From assembly GCF_000011645.1 (NCBI RefSeq), contig NC_006270.3:927501-991500 (forward strand): a stretch of 64,000 bases of DNA. Direction: 5' to 3'. Shown here one piece after another: positions 34,258 through 42,588 of the stretch. A model generated the notes under the pieces. The model had not been told where the DNA came from. It did no database searches and worked only from the letters and a program-made list of their open reading frames with translations. The position numbers and the translations under genes are program-made. Origin of the DNA: Bacillus licheniformis DSM 13 = ATCC 14580. GTDB lineage: Bacteria; Bacillota; Bacilli; Bacillales; Bacillaceae. Positions within the stretch are counted from its first letter, which is position 1, and each line of letters begins with the position of its first letter.

Positions 34258-35424
34258 ATGTCCCATAAAGACAATGGCCATTTTATTATTTCTCAGGAAG
34301 ACTGGTCCCTCCACCGAAAAGGGTATGATGACCAACAGCGTCACCAGAAAAAGGTGCAGGACGCGATCAAAAACAATCTGCCTGACCTGATTACAGAAGA
34401 AAGCATCATTATGTCCAACGGCAAAGATATTGTCAAAATTCCGATTCGCTCGTTGGATGAGTATAAAATCCGCTATAACTATGATAAAAATAAACATGCC
34501 GGCCAGGGAGACGGCGACAGCCAAGTAGGAGATATCGTCGCAAGGGACGGCTCTGATAAGCGGGGCGCCGGCAAAGGCCAGGGAGCGGGCGATCAGGCCG
34601 GTGAAGATTATTATGAAGCGGAAGTTTCGTTAATCGATTTGGAAGAGGCGCTCTTCAGCGAAATGGAGCTGCCGAATTTAGAACAGAAAGAGCGCGATGA
34701 TATCGTTGTCGAAGATATTGAATTCAACGATATCCGCAAAACGGGTTTGACGGGCAACATCGATAAGAAAAGAACGATGCTCAGCGCATTTAAGCGAAAC
34801 GCAATGACTGGAAAACCGTCGTTTTATCCGATCTATCCCGAAGACTTAAAATTTAAAACGTGGAATGACTCTGTAAAGCCTGAATCAAAAGCCGTTGTGC
34901 TCGCCATGATGGATACGAGCGGATCGATGGGCGTTTGGGAAAAATATATGGCGCGAAGTTTTTTCTTTTGGATGACACGTTTTTTACGGACAAAGTATGA
35001 AACGGTCGATATCGAGTTTATCGCCCATCATACAGAGGCCAAAGTGGTATCAGAAGAAGATTTCTTTTCGAAAGGGGAAAGCGGGGGAACAATTTGTTCA
35101 TCTGTATACCGCAAATCCCTCGAGCTGATCGAAGACAAATACCATCCGACACGCTATAACATTTATCCGTTTCATTTTTCGGACGGCGATAATCTGACAT
35201 CCGACAACGCGCGGTGCGTCAAGCTTGTCGGAGAGATTATGGAGAAAGCGAATATATTTTGCTACGGCGAAGTCAACCAGTACAACAGACATTCAACTTT
35301 AATGTCAGCCTACAAAAATATTAAAAATGAAAAATTCAAGTATTATGTGCTGAAACAGAAAGCCGATGTTTTTCAGGCTCTGAAGAGCTTCTTCAACAAT
35401 GAAGAACGGCACCAATATACATGA
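34258..35424 (+). CDS. yhbH: VWA-like sporulation protein YhbH (388 aa)
   Basis: Belongs to the DUF444/YeaH family that always travels with PrkA. The amino half is charged (QEDWSLHRKGYDDQQRHQKK). A Gly/Asp-rich linker follows around residue 80-120 (RDGSDKRGAGKGQGAGDQAG). The von Willebrand A-like fold has the metal motif MDTSGSMG. AGGAGGGG precedes ATG 34258. Contributes to spore formation in B. subtilis; the biochemical role is not settled. Confidence 0.93.
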   Translation: MSHKDNGHFIISQEDWSLHRKGYDDQQRHQKKVQDAIKNNLPDLITEESIIMSNGKDIVKIPIRSLDEYKIRYNYDKNKHAGQGDGDSQVGDIVARDGSDKRGAGKGQGAGDQAGEDYYEAEVSLIDLEEALFSEMELPNLEQKERDDIVVEDIEFNDIRKTGLTGNIDKKRTMLSAFKRNAMTGKPSFYPIYPEDLKFKTWNDSVKPESKAVVLAMMDTSGSMGVWEKYMARSFFFWMTRFLRTKYETVDIEFIAHHTEAKVVSEEDFFSKGESGGTICSSVYRKSLELIEDKYHPTRYNIYPFHFSDGDNLTSDNARCVKLVGEIMEKANIFCYGEVNQYNRHSTLMSAYKNIKNEKFKYYVLKQKADVFQALKSFFNNEERHQYT

Positions 35425-35437
35425 AAAAACCTGAATT

Positions 35438-35464
35438 AAACCTCCGCTGCCGGAGGTTTTTTGT
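35438..35464 (+). terminator. Terminator of yhbH
   Basis: AAACCTCCG and CGGAGGTTT with a three-base loop and a T run. Confidence 0.88.
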
Positions 35465-35503
35465 TTGGAAAATATTTAAATCAAAATTTTAAGTGCAAGG
35501 TTA

Positions 35504-35532
35504 TTGACATTCTTTATTACTTTAACTAATAT
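35504..35532 (+). promoter_or_regulatory. Strong SigA promoter of the yhbJ-yhcABC operon
   Basis: TTGACA (35504-35509) and TAATAT (35527-35532) with 17-base spacing. Confidence 0.75.
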
Positions 35533-35731
35533 TTAATCTTGTTAACTATTTATTTTGTTGTGCAGAGGTAAAAACAAATTTACCGTTTCCGATCTTTCTT
35601 GCTCAGTTTTGAACAACTTATTCAGTACACGTCCCGCAAGCTGCTGAGCAGGAAATAGGAAAAGCAAAACCGAGGGAGCCGTTCAAACCGGCTTCACCCA
35701 AAATATAAGGATATGAAAGGAGAAATAAAAC
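35533..35731 (+). other. Leader of the efflux operon; possible scar of the lost yhbI regulator
   Basis: In B. subtilis a MarR-type gene, yhbI, precedes yhbJ. Here only about 190 bases separate promoter and yhbJ. One frame (35590-35657) reads FLLSFEQLIQYTSRKLLSRK and stops, which could be the amino-terminal helix of a deleted MarR protein. This is suggestive only. Confidence 0.3.
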
Positions 35732-36364
35732 ATGAGCAAAGGACGTTTAATTGCGACGAACATTATCGGACTCATCATCGTGCTTGCCATCTTAGCAGGA
35801 GGTGCGTATTTCTATTATGACAGCATCAGCTATGTGAAAACCGATGAAGCGCACGTGGCAGGCGAGATGGCCGATATTACGGCGCCTGCATCAGGGAAGC
35901 TCGCAGATTGGGATTTGAAAGAAGGATCAAAAGTTTCGAAGGACGAAAAAACAGCGAAAATCAAAGGGGAACAAACGGTTGACGTGAAGTCGATCATGGA
36001 CGGAACGATTGTCAAAAACGAAGCGAAGGAAGGCCAGATCGTACAAGCCGGTCAAACGCTTGCGAAAACAATCGACATGGATCATCTGTACATTACTGCT
36101 AACATTGAAGAAAACGACCTGAAAGACATCGAAAAAGGGGACAAAGTCGATATCGTCGTTGACGGTGATTCAGGCACTACATTTGAAGGGAATGTCGAAG
36201 AAATCGGCTATGCGACAAACTCAACATTTGACTTGCTTTCTCAAAGCAATTCAAGCGGAAACTACACGAAAGTAACGCAGAAAGTACCTGTGAAAATTTC
36301 AATCAAAAACCCGTCTGACAAAGTGCTGCCGGGAATGAACGCATCCGTGAAAATTTCAAAATAA
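35732..36364 (+). CDS. yhbJ: HlyD-family membrane fusion protein YhbJ (210 aa)
   Basis: One amino-terminal membrane anchor (IIGLIIVLAILAGGAYFYY), then a biotinyl-lipoyl-like hairpin (VKTDEAHVAGEMADITAPAS) and a beta-barrel carboxy end. Such adaptors work with drug exporters of the EmrB type, here YhcA encoded 40 bases downstream. GAAAGGAG precedes ATG 35732. The family in Gram-positives is short, as seen here. Confidence 0.9.
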   Translation: MSKGRLIATNIIGLIIVLAILAGGAYFYYDSISYVKTDEAHVAGEMADITAPASGKLADWDLKEGSKVSKDEKTAKIKGEQTVDVKSIMDGTIVKNEAKEGQIVQAGQTLAKTIDMDHLYITANIEENDLKDIEKGDKVDIVVDGDSGTTFEGNVEEIGYATNSTFDLLSQSNSSGNYTKVTQKVPVKISIKNPSDKVLPGMNASVKISK

Positions 36365-36403
36365 CCGGGGGAAATAAAAACGAGCGAAAGGAGGATGTCA
36401 TAA

Positions 36404-37993
36404 GTGGCTTCTCAGAAAAAAGGAAATATGTCACTGCTTATCATATTAATGGCCGGCTTGTTTCTGGCCATTTTAAACCAAACGCTGCTGAATGTGGCGA
36501 TGCCTCATCTCATGACAGAGTTCAATGTGAGCGCCACAACGATTCAATGGCTGACAACCGGATATATGCTTGTCAACGGCGTTTTGATTCCTTTATCAGC
36601 CTTTCTGATTATGCGGTTCGGCGGACGGAGCCTGTTTTTAACGGCCATGCTGCTGTTTACGGCCGGAACGCTGATATGCGGAATTTCGCCTAATTTCTCG
36701 ACGATGTTAACCGGACGCCTCATTCAGGCAGTCGGCGGAGGCATACTTCAGCCTTTGGTCATGACGACGATTCTCTTTATCTTTCCTCCGGAAAGCCGCG
36801 GGAAAGGAATGGGGATCTTTGGCCTTGCGATGATGTTTGCTCCTGCTGTCGGTCCGACTCTATCCGGCTGGGTCATTGAAAACTACAGCTGGCGGATCAT
36901 GTTTTACAGCCTTGTGCCGGTTGGTGTCATCGTCATCATTTTCGGTTTTTTCCTATTTAAAAATATGACGGAACCTAAAAAAATCAAATTGGATACAGCA
37001 GGCGCGATTCTTTCAGTCGTCGGATTTGCGGCGTTGCTGTATGGCGTGAGCGAAGCCGGCTCAGACGGCTGGGATGATCCGATCGTACTTTCTACAGTTG
37101 TGATCGGTGTAATCGGCATTGCCGCTTTTATCATCCAGCAGTTGAAATCGAAAGAACCGATGCTTGACTTCAGAGTGTTCAAATACGATATGTTTTCACT
37201 GTCAAGCGTGATCAACGCCATCATTACGGTTGCTTTGTATGCCGGAATGTTCCTGATTCCGATTTATTTGCAAAACCTGGTCGGTTTTACAGCGCTTCAG
37301 TCGGGGCTTCTTATGCTGCCGGGCGCACTCGTCATGCTTGTGATGTCGCCGATCTCAGGAATTTTATTTGATAAAGTCGGCCCAAGGCCGCTGGCGATTG
37401 TCGGTTTATTGATCACCGTTGTGACGACCTACGAATTTACGACGCTTACGATCGATACGCCGTATATGTACATCGTGCTGATCTATGCGATTCGGGCGTT
37501 TGGGATGTCTATGCTGATGATGCCGATTATGACTGCCGGCATGAACCAGCTTCCGCAGCATCTAAACAGCCACGGAACGGCGATGTCGAATACGCTTCGC
37601 CAAATCAGCGGTTCGATCGGAACGAGCTTGATCACGACGATTTATACGAATCGTACGACATTCCACTATGCATCAATGGCCGATCAGACAAATACGGCTG
37701 ATCCGTCATTTATGAGCACATTGCAGTCAACGATTCAGTCAACCGCGCAATCGATGCATATATCTCTCGAACAAGCACAACAATATGTCGTGAAATATTT
37801 GACCGGACAGGCGCAGCTCAACTCGAACGTCATGGGTATTAATGACGCGTTTATGTGGGCGGCCGGGTTCTGTGTCATCGGTCTCGTTCTCAGCCTGTTT
37901 TTGAGGGATGTCAGAAAAGACAAGCTGCGCAGGAAGAACAAAGCGCAGGAGCTGACATTGCTTCCGGCTCCTAAAGAAGCGAAAGAATCTTAA
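36404..37993 (+). CDS. yhcA: DHA2/EmrB-type multidrug efflux transporter YhcA (529 aa)
   Basis: A major facilitator with about 14 membrane segments. The motif LTGRLIQAVGGGILQPLVMT and the GPTLSGWVIENYSWRIMF stretch are typical of the drug:H+ antiporter-2 family. GTG 36404 with AAAGGAGG. Likely pumps lipophilic drugs together with YhbJ. Substrate unknown. Confidence 0.92.
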   Translation: MASQKKGNMSLLIILMAGLFLAILNQTLLNVAMPHLMTEFNVSATTIQWLTTGYMLVNGVLIPLSAFLIMRFGGRSLFLTAMLLFTAGTLICGISPNFSTMLTGRLIQAVGGGILQPLVMTTILFIFPPESRGKGMGIFGLAMMFAPAVGPTLSGWVIENYSWRIMFYSLVPVGVIVIIFGFFLFKNMTEPKKIKLDTAGAILSVVGFAALLYGVSEAGSDGWDDPIVLSTVVIGVIGIAAFIIQQLKSKEPMLDFRVFKYDMFSLSSVINAIITVALYAGMFLIPIYLQNLVGFTALQSGLLMLPGALVMLVMSPISGILFDKVGPRPLAIVGLLITVVTTYEFTTLTIDTPYMYIVLIYAIRAFGMSMLMMPIMTAGMNQLPQHLNSHGTAMSNTLRQISGSIGTSLITTIYTNRTTFHYASMADQTNTADPSFMSTLQSTIQSTAQSMHISLEQAQQYVVKYLTGQAQLNSNVMGINDAFMWAAGFCVIGLVLSLFLRDVRKDKLRRKNKAQELTLLPAPKEAKES

Positions 37994-38010
37994 AATGAGG
38001 AGGTTCTGAC

Positions 38011-38541
38011 ATGAAAATTTATGTTGTTTACGACAGTGAAGGCGAGCATACGAAAAAGCTGGCTGAAGCCATTGCAGAAGGCGCGGGGGAACATGATGCT
38101 GCAGACGTGCGGATCGATCATGTCAGCCAGGCGGATATTAGAAAGCTCGAAGAAATGGACGCTATCATCTGGGGATGCCCGGGCCATTTCGGTACAATCA
38201 GCTCCGGATTAAAAACTTGGATCGACAGGCTGGGCTACCTTTGGGCGGAAGGAAAGCTGATCAATAAGATCGGCGCAGTCTTCTGCACAACGGCGACGAC
38301 CCACGGCGGTCTTGAGGCGACAATGCTCAACTTAATAACACCGATGCTTCATCAAGGCATGATGGTCGTCGGCTTGCCTGGAAATGTACCTGAAAATGCT
38401 TTATACGGGTCTTATTACGGTGCAGGCATCACGTGTCCTGTCGACAGTGACGAATTGATCGGCGAGGAAGGCCTGGAGCTGGGCCGGGCTTTAGGCAGAC
38501 GCGTCGCCCAGGTGGCAGACCGCTTTACAGCAGGACAGTGA
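38011..38541 (+). CDS. yhcB: Flavodoxin-fold NAD(P)H:quinone oxidoreductase-like protein YhcB (176 aa)
   Basis: A WrbA-type flavoprotein. The FMN phosphate loop near the start (VYDSEGEHTKKLAEAI), GCPGHFGTISSGLKTWIDRL and TATTHGGLEAT are family landmarks. Probably reduces quinones in two-electron steps and protects against redox-active compounds, in keeping with co-transcription with the efflux pair. Start ATG 38011 with GAGGAGG, 17 bases after yhcA. Confidence 0.9.
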   Translation: MKIYVVYDSEGEHTKKLAEAIAEGAGEHDAADVRIDHVSQADIRKLEEMDAIIWGCPGHFGTISSGLKTWIDRLGYLWAEGKLINKIGAVFCTTATTHGGLEATMLNLITPMLHQGMMVVGLPGNVPENALYGSYYGAGITCPVDSDELIGEEGLELGRALGRRVAQVADRFTAGQ

Positions 38542-38554
38542 GGAGCGATTTGAC

Positions 38555-38887
38555 ATGACCATTATACTGACCATCATCGCTGCTGTCCTCGTCATTATCG
38601 GTCTGGTGGTATTTAATGTGCGGTCGGCGTCTTCTCAGGATAAACCCGAACATGAGGATAAAGCTGCATCTGCGGCTGGCATTCCTCAGGTTCAGGAAGA
38701 AGAAGAGCCTGAGCAGGTTAAAGCCGATCAGCAAGATCCGTTCGAAATGAATGATCAAACCTATCGGGCGATCCTGCAAAAACTTCAACAACCAAAAGAG
38801 GAAAAAAAATATCCCGAGAAGACGGAAATGGACGATATGGATTACCGAAACGCATTAAAATCCATGAAAAAACGGGAACAGGATTAA
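38555..38887 (+). CDS. yhcC: Single-pass membrane protein YhcC (110 aa)
   Basis: One amino-terminal membrane helix (IILTIIAAVLVIIGLVVF) followed by an acidic, Glu/Gln-rich cytoplasmic tail with a repeated motif (MNDQTYRAILQKL and MDDMDYRNALKSM). The start is ATG 38555, with GAGGAG 10 bases upstream. Last gene of the yhbJ-yhcABC unit. Function unknown. Confidence 0.85.
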   Translation: MTIILTIIAAVLVIIGLVVFNVRSASSQDKPEHEDKAASAAGIPQVQEEEEPEQVKADQQDPFEMNDQTYRAILQKLQQPKEEKKYPEKTEMDDMDYRNALKSMKKREQD

Positions 38888-38889
38888 AG

Positions 38890-38924
38890 GCAAATTCGCT
38901 GGGCACCAGCGGGTTTGCTTTTTT
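38890..38924 (+). terminator. Terminator of the yhbJ-yhcABC operon
   Basis: GCAAATTCGCTGG pairs over 13 bases with CCAGCGGGTTTGC (G-T pairs included), with a three-base loop and six T. Confidence 0.9.
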
Positions 38925-39464
38925 ATTTGCGCTTTTTTTGCAATATTACTTCCGATTCCCCCCGCACTACTGATGCAGTACTCTGATACAGCTCGGTCTG
39001 GAAGGGAAGACGCAGCTTTAGTTATAAATTCGAACAACAATGCGTTATTGCTGTTGTATACCAATTGATATTTCGCGCCGTTTATTCATTTTCGAGCTGA
39101 TTGTCAGAAACGTTCTGATCCGAAGCAGCAACAGCCTGTTTTCCGCGTCATTTGCTTCTCGTCAATATCGCTGTCTGTTTAGGCTGCGTGTTTTTTTCCA
39201 CATGAGTGATGTTCTTTCGAACGATAGATGAGCGCTCAGAAAATATTCGGCTATCAAAAAATCATCCGGGACATTTCCTTGTTGATCTACGATGCTTATG
39301 GATTATTCGAGGCGCTGTTCATCAAGAGCGGCTTATTCCAGAAAGTGCAGAGATTCTGGAGCATTTCTTTAAATGCTGATTTCAAATTTCATGATGAACA
39401 GCCAGAAAGGAGACGAAGAACGTCTCTATTTAACAGAGCTTGATATGTTCTGCGTCCATTTCGG
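38925..39464. other. Stretch without a recognisable gene, probable scar of yhcD-F
   Basis: In B. subtilis this place holds yhcD, yhcE and the GntR regulator yhcF. Here only frames without clear ribosome sites occur; a 71-codon frame at 39228-39443 may be coding debris but matches nothing I know. No promoter was identified. Confidence 0.4.
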
Positions 39465-39877
39465 GTCAAGGATATATTCACTATTATGAAACCAATTTTT
39501 CCGATTTCCGTATAAACAAAGCGTGGAACCTGTTAAAGGACAAGAAAAATCGACAGGGATATAAAAATCGGCAAGCTTTCCAAAGGGAACCGGGGCAGGC
39601 TGAAGCTAGCGCTCACATTGGCGAGCGATGCAGCGGTCGTGCTGTTTGATGAACCATCCGGTCTCCGATGGTGAGGGAGTCGACAGTCAAAAGCCTTCTT
39701 ACATATTTGGAGCTTGACAAGCAGACAATCGCCATCGCCACCTATGAAATTGAACAAATATTGGATGTCGTCTTAAATGGCCGAATTGAAGCAAAAAAGG
39801 ATGTCGAACAGCTGCGCGAGGAATCCGGAATGTCGCTTTTGGAATGGCTGAAACGGTTTATTAAAGAAAAAAATTGA
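39465..39877 (+). pseudogene. yhcG: Broken ABC ATPase gene (yhcG remnant)
   Basis: Three pieces in different frames keep the order of an ABC ATPase. They are HYYETNFSDFRINKAWNLLKD (to about 39545), then IKIGKLSKGNRGRLKLALTL with SDAAVVLFDEPSGL (signature and Walker B, about 39560-39665), then VKSLLTYLELDKQTIAIATYEIEQ to the stop at 39877. The Walker A part is gone. B. subtilis has intact yhcG just before yhcH, so this is a local loss. Confidence 0.75.
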
Positions 39878-39896
39878 AAAAGCGGGAGGAGAAACA

Positions 39897-40820
39897 TTGG
39901 AAACACTTTTGGAATTAAAAAATGTATCAAAAACGATCAGGGGGAAAAAGATCATCGAGGGCTTGAGTTTTGACGTGCGGGCAGGCGAGATATTCGGCTT
40001 CCTGGGGCCGAACGGCGCCGGAAAAACGACGACGATCCGGATGATTGTCGGACATATGAGCATTACCGCCGGTGAAATCGCCGTGTGCGGCGTCAGCGTA
40101 AAAGAAAACTTTGAAAAGGCTGCACGGCATATCGGAGCGATCGTTGAAAACCCGGAGCTTTATAAATTTTTAACGGGCTACCAAAACCTTCAGCAATACG
40201 CGCGCATGACGAAAGGCGTGACGAAAAAGAAAATTGACGAAATCGTCGAGCTCGTCGGATTGAAAAACAGGATCAACGACAAGGTCAAAACGTATTCGTT
40301 AGGAATGAGACAAAGGCTTGGCCTTGCCCAAAGCCTTTTGCACGATCCAAAGCTGTTGATTCTCGATGAGCCGACGAACGGGCTTGATCCGGCAGGTATC
40401 CGGGAAATCCGTGACTATTTAAGAAAGCTGACGAGAGAAAAGGGAATGGCGGTCATCGTTTCAAGCCACCTGCTTTCAGAAATGGAGCTGATGTGCGACA
40501 GGATCGCCATTATTCAAAACGGAAAGCTCCGGGATATTCAGCATGTGCACGGACCCGCTCGGGATGAGAAGAAGCGCTATTATATTCAAGCGGACGACAC
40601 CCAGGCTCTCACACGGGAAGCGGCTGCTTTCAGAAAGGTGAAGGTTGACGAAGCGGAAGGCGGGATAGAGCTCAGCATTCAAAAGGATGAAGTGCCTGAT
40701 TTGATTAAACACTTGACAGACAGCGGTGTTCGCTTATATGAAGTGAAGGCTGTGAACAAATCGCTGGAAGACCGATTCCTGGAAATCACCGCAGATAAGG
40801 AGGAAGCTCAGCATGTTTAA
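39897..40820 (+). CDS. yhcH: ABC transporter ATPase YhcH (307 aa)
   Basis: Walker A (GPNGAGKTT), signature (YSLGMRQRLGLAQ) and Walker B (LLILDEPTNGLD) are intact, with the extended carboxy-terminal domain of the bacitracin/drug-resistance (BcrA-like) type. TTG 39897 with GGGAGGAG. It overlaps yhcI by 8 bases. Works with YhcI as an exporter of unknown substrate. Confidence 0.92.
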   Translation: METLLELKNVSKTIRGKKIIEGLSFDVRAGEIFGFLGPNGAGKTTTIRMIVGHMSITAGEIAVCGVSVKENFEKAARHIGAIVENPELYKFLTGYQNLQQYARMTKGVTKKKIDEIVELVGLKNRINDKVKTYSLGMRQRLGLAQSLLHDPKLLILDEPTNGLDPAGIREIRDYLRKLTREKGMAVIVSSHLLSEMELMCDRIAIIQNGKLRDIQHVHGPARDEKKRYYIQADDTQALTREAAAFRKVKVDEAEGGIELSIQKDEVPDLIKHLTDSGVRLYEVKAVNKSLEDRFLEITADKEEAQHV

Positions 40821-41754
40821 TCTCATCGTAAATGAATGGATCAAAATTTTTAATCGAAAAGGCACATACGTCATGATCGGAATTTTGCTGTTAGCTGTCA
40901 TCGGGCTGGGCGTTCTCACAAAGACGATCGGAGAGACAGACCAAAACACGGACTGGAAAAAGGAATTGGCGCAGGAAAATAAGGACATGAAGGAACAGCT
41001 TAAAGGGAACAGCAATCCAACACTTGAAAAAAATTATGAACAGTCGATCGCAATTAATGAGTATCGAATCAAGCACGATTTACCGGCAGATGGGGATTAT
41101 TCAGCTCTGTCTTTCATCAGCGATACGAGCGGGCTCATCTCGCTCGCCGGTTTGTTTGTAATCACGGTGGCGGCGGGAATCGTTGCGAATGAATTCAGCT
41201 GGGGAACGGTGAAGCTGCTTGTCATCAGGCCGATCAGCCGCTTTAAAATCCTGCTGGCAAAATATTTTACGGTCCTGCTTTTCGCATTGGCTTTGCTTTT
41301 CATTCTGTTCGCAAGCGCAGGGATCACAGGCCTTGCTTTATTCGGGGCAGGCGACAGCAGCCAGGTTCACTTGGTGTATGTCGGTGGAACGGTTGAAGAA
41401 AAAAGCCTGCTATTGCATTTGGCCGGCAGCTATTTGCTGAATTCGATTTCGCTTTTGATGATGGCGACAATGGCCTTTATGATTTCAGCGGTTTTCAGAA
41501 ACAGCTCGCTCGCCGTAGGTATTTCGATTTTCCTTTTGGTTATGGGCGGAACGGTGACAGGCCTGCTCGCGACGAAATTTGCTTGGGCGAAATACATCCT
41601 GTTTGCCAACACGGACCTCACTCAATACTTTGACGGATCTCCGGTTGTTTCAGACATGACGCTGGGATTCTCGATTGTGATGCTGGCTGTCTATTTTATC
41701 GTTTTTCATGTGCTCGCCTTTGTTGTATTCACAAAGAGAGACATCGCTTCATAA
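40813..41754 (+). CDS. yhcI: ABC transporter permease YhcI (313 aa)
   Basis: A BcrB/ABC-2 type permease with one amino-terminal helix, an extracellular loop rich in charge (KKELAQENKDMKEQLKGN), and five further helices. The cytoplasmic motif NEFSWGTVKLLVIRPISRFK is typical. AAGGAGG precedes ATG 40813. Confidence 0.9.
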   Translation: MFNLIVNEWIKIFNRKGTYVMIGILLLAVIGLGVLTKTIGETDQNTDWKKELAQENKDMKEQLKGNSNPTLEKNYEQSIAINEYRIKHDLPADGDYSALSFISDTSGLISLAGLFVITVAAGIVANEFSWGTVKLLVIRPISRFKILLAKYFTVLLFALALLFILFASAGITGLALFGAGDSSQVHLVYVGGTVEEKSLLLHLAGSYLLNSISLLMMATMAFMISAVFRNSSLAVGISIFLLVMGGTVTGLLATKFAWAKYILFANTDLTQYFDGSPVVSDMTLGFSIVMLAVYFIVFHVLAFVVFTKRDIAS

Positions 41755-41773
41755 GCGGTATACGTTTAAAAAA

Positions 41774-41810
41774 AGCCTGACACCGGTTTCCGGGCGTCAG
41801 GCTTTTTTTA
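41774..41810 (+). terminator. Terminator of yhcHI
   Basis: AGCCTGAC and GTCAGGCT with an inner CCGG/CCGG stem, followed by seven T. Confidence 0.88.
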
Positions 41811-41814
41811 AATA

Positions 41815-41845
41815 TAAAAAGACTGCTGACATTCGGTCAGCAGTC
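41815..41845 (-). terminator. Terminator of the cold-shock gene
   Basis: GACTGCTGAC and GTCAGCAGTC pair. On the minus strand the hairpin is followed by TTTTT. Confidence 0.85.
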
Positions 41846-41871
41846 CTGTATGAAGATCAGCGGTTCACAGC

Positions 41872-42072
41872 TTACGCTTTTGTTACGTTAGCAGCTTGTG
41901 GTCCGCGGTTTCCTTCAACGATTTCGAAAGATACAGATTGGCCTTCTTCCAAAGTTTTGAAGCCTTCGCCTTGAATAGCAGAGAAATGAACGAATACATC
42001 GTCTTGTCCTTCAACTTCGATGAATCCGAAACCTTTTTCAGAGTTAAACCATTTTACTTTACCTTCTAGCAT
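41872..42072 (-). CDS. cspB: Cold-shock protein (CspB type, 66 aa)
   Basis: A single OB-fold RNA chaperone with RNP1 (KGFGFIEV) and RNP2 (VFVHFSAI) motifs, which melts mRNA structure at low temperature. Its position between yhcI and the yhcJ region matches cspB of B. subtilis. AGGAGG precedes ATG 42072. A promoter at 42196-42224 predicts a leader of about 115 bases, long enough for the cold-responsive 5' UTR known for this family. Confidence 0.94.
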   Translation of the reverse strand: MLEGKVKWFNSEKGFGFIEVEGQDDVFVHFSAIQGEGFKTLEEGQSVSFEIVEGNRGPQAANVTKA

Positions 42073-42195
42073 GAAATTTCCTCCTAAAGCGATAACGCTT
42101 AAATTCACTATTCTTGCTCTAAAACAAACTTCCAAGACGAAAACTCTTACAAAACTTTCTTCTTAAAGATAGTTCGAACAAAAATAATTACCTTT

Positions 42196-42224
42196 ACTTT
42201 ACCAGTGTTTAAACGAAATTACAA
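42196..42224 (-). promoter_or_regulatory. Promoter of the cold-shock gene
   Basis: On the minus strand TTGTAA (42224-42219) and TAAAGT (42201-42196) are 17 bases apart. Confidence 0.65.
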
Positions 42225-42320
42225 CTGCTAAACACAATTTTTTTAAAAAAAGTGAAATTTAATGCTCAGGGTGAAAAACAATGAGTAAAAAGGGAGTTTT
42301 TGAAATTTTCACGAATCTGA

Positions 42321-42349
42321 TTGACAACATTTCGAAGAAGCTGTAAAGT
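42321..42349 (+). promoter_or_regulatory. Promoter of metNPQ
   Basis: TTGACA (42321-42326) and TAAAGT (42344-42349) with 17-base spacing, directly before the SAM riboswitch. Confidence 0.75.
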
Positions 42350-42371
42350 TAGGTAAAACTTCATGCAACTA

Positions 42372-42491
42372 TACTTCTTATTCAGAGAGGCGGAGGGAAT
42401 TGGCCCTGTGAAACCTCGGCAGCGGGTTCTGCATACAGCAGAATACTGTGCCACATCCAACAAGCCGTACGGGCTTGGAAGATAAGAAGAG
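42372..42491 (+). promoter_or_regulatory. SAM-I (S-box) riboswitch
   Basis: The P1 strand TTCTTAT (42375-42381) pairs with ATAAGAA (42482-42488). Between them lie the S-box blocks AGAGGCGGAGGGA, GAAACCTCGGCAGC and GCTTGGAAGATAAG. When SAM is scarce, ATAAGAAG can instead pair with CTTCTTAT in the terminator, allowing transcription. Confidence 0.95.
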
Positions 42492-42522
42492 AGCGGACTC
42501 ACTCTATTTACTTTGTGTCGTC

Positions 42523-42560
42523 AAAGGCTTCTTCTTATTTTTTAAGAGGAAGCCTTTTTT
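42523..42560 (+). terminator. Riboswitch-controlled terminator of metNPQ
   Basis: AAAGGCTTCTTCTT and AAGAGGAAGCCTTT pair, followed by T residues. The left arm is also complementary to the aptamer P1 3' strand. Confidence 0.9.
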
Positions 42561-42588
42561 GTTAGCCCTAAAAGAGGAGGAGATCATC

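Noticed and set aside
42284..42345. 21-codon frame (MSKKGVFEIFTNL and on) before the SAM riboswitch
   Set aside because: It has only a weak ribosome site and overlaps the promoter -35 and -10 boxes of metNPQ.
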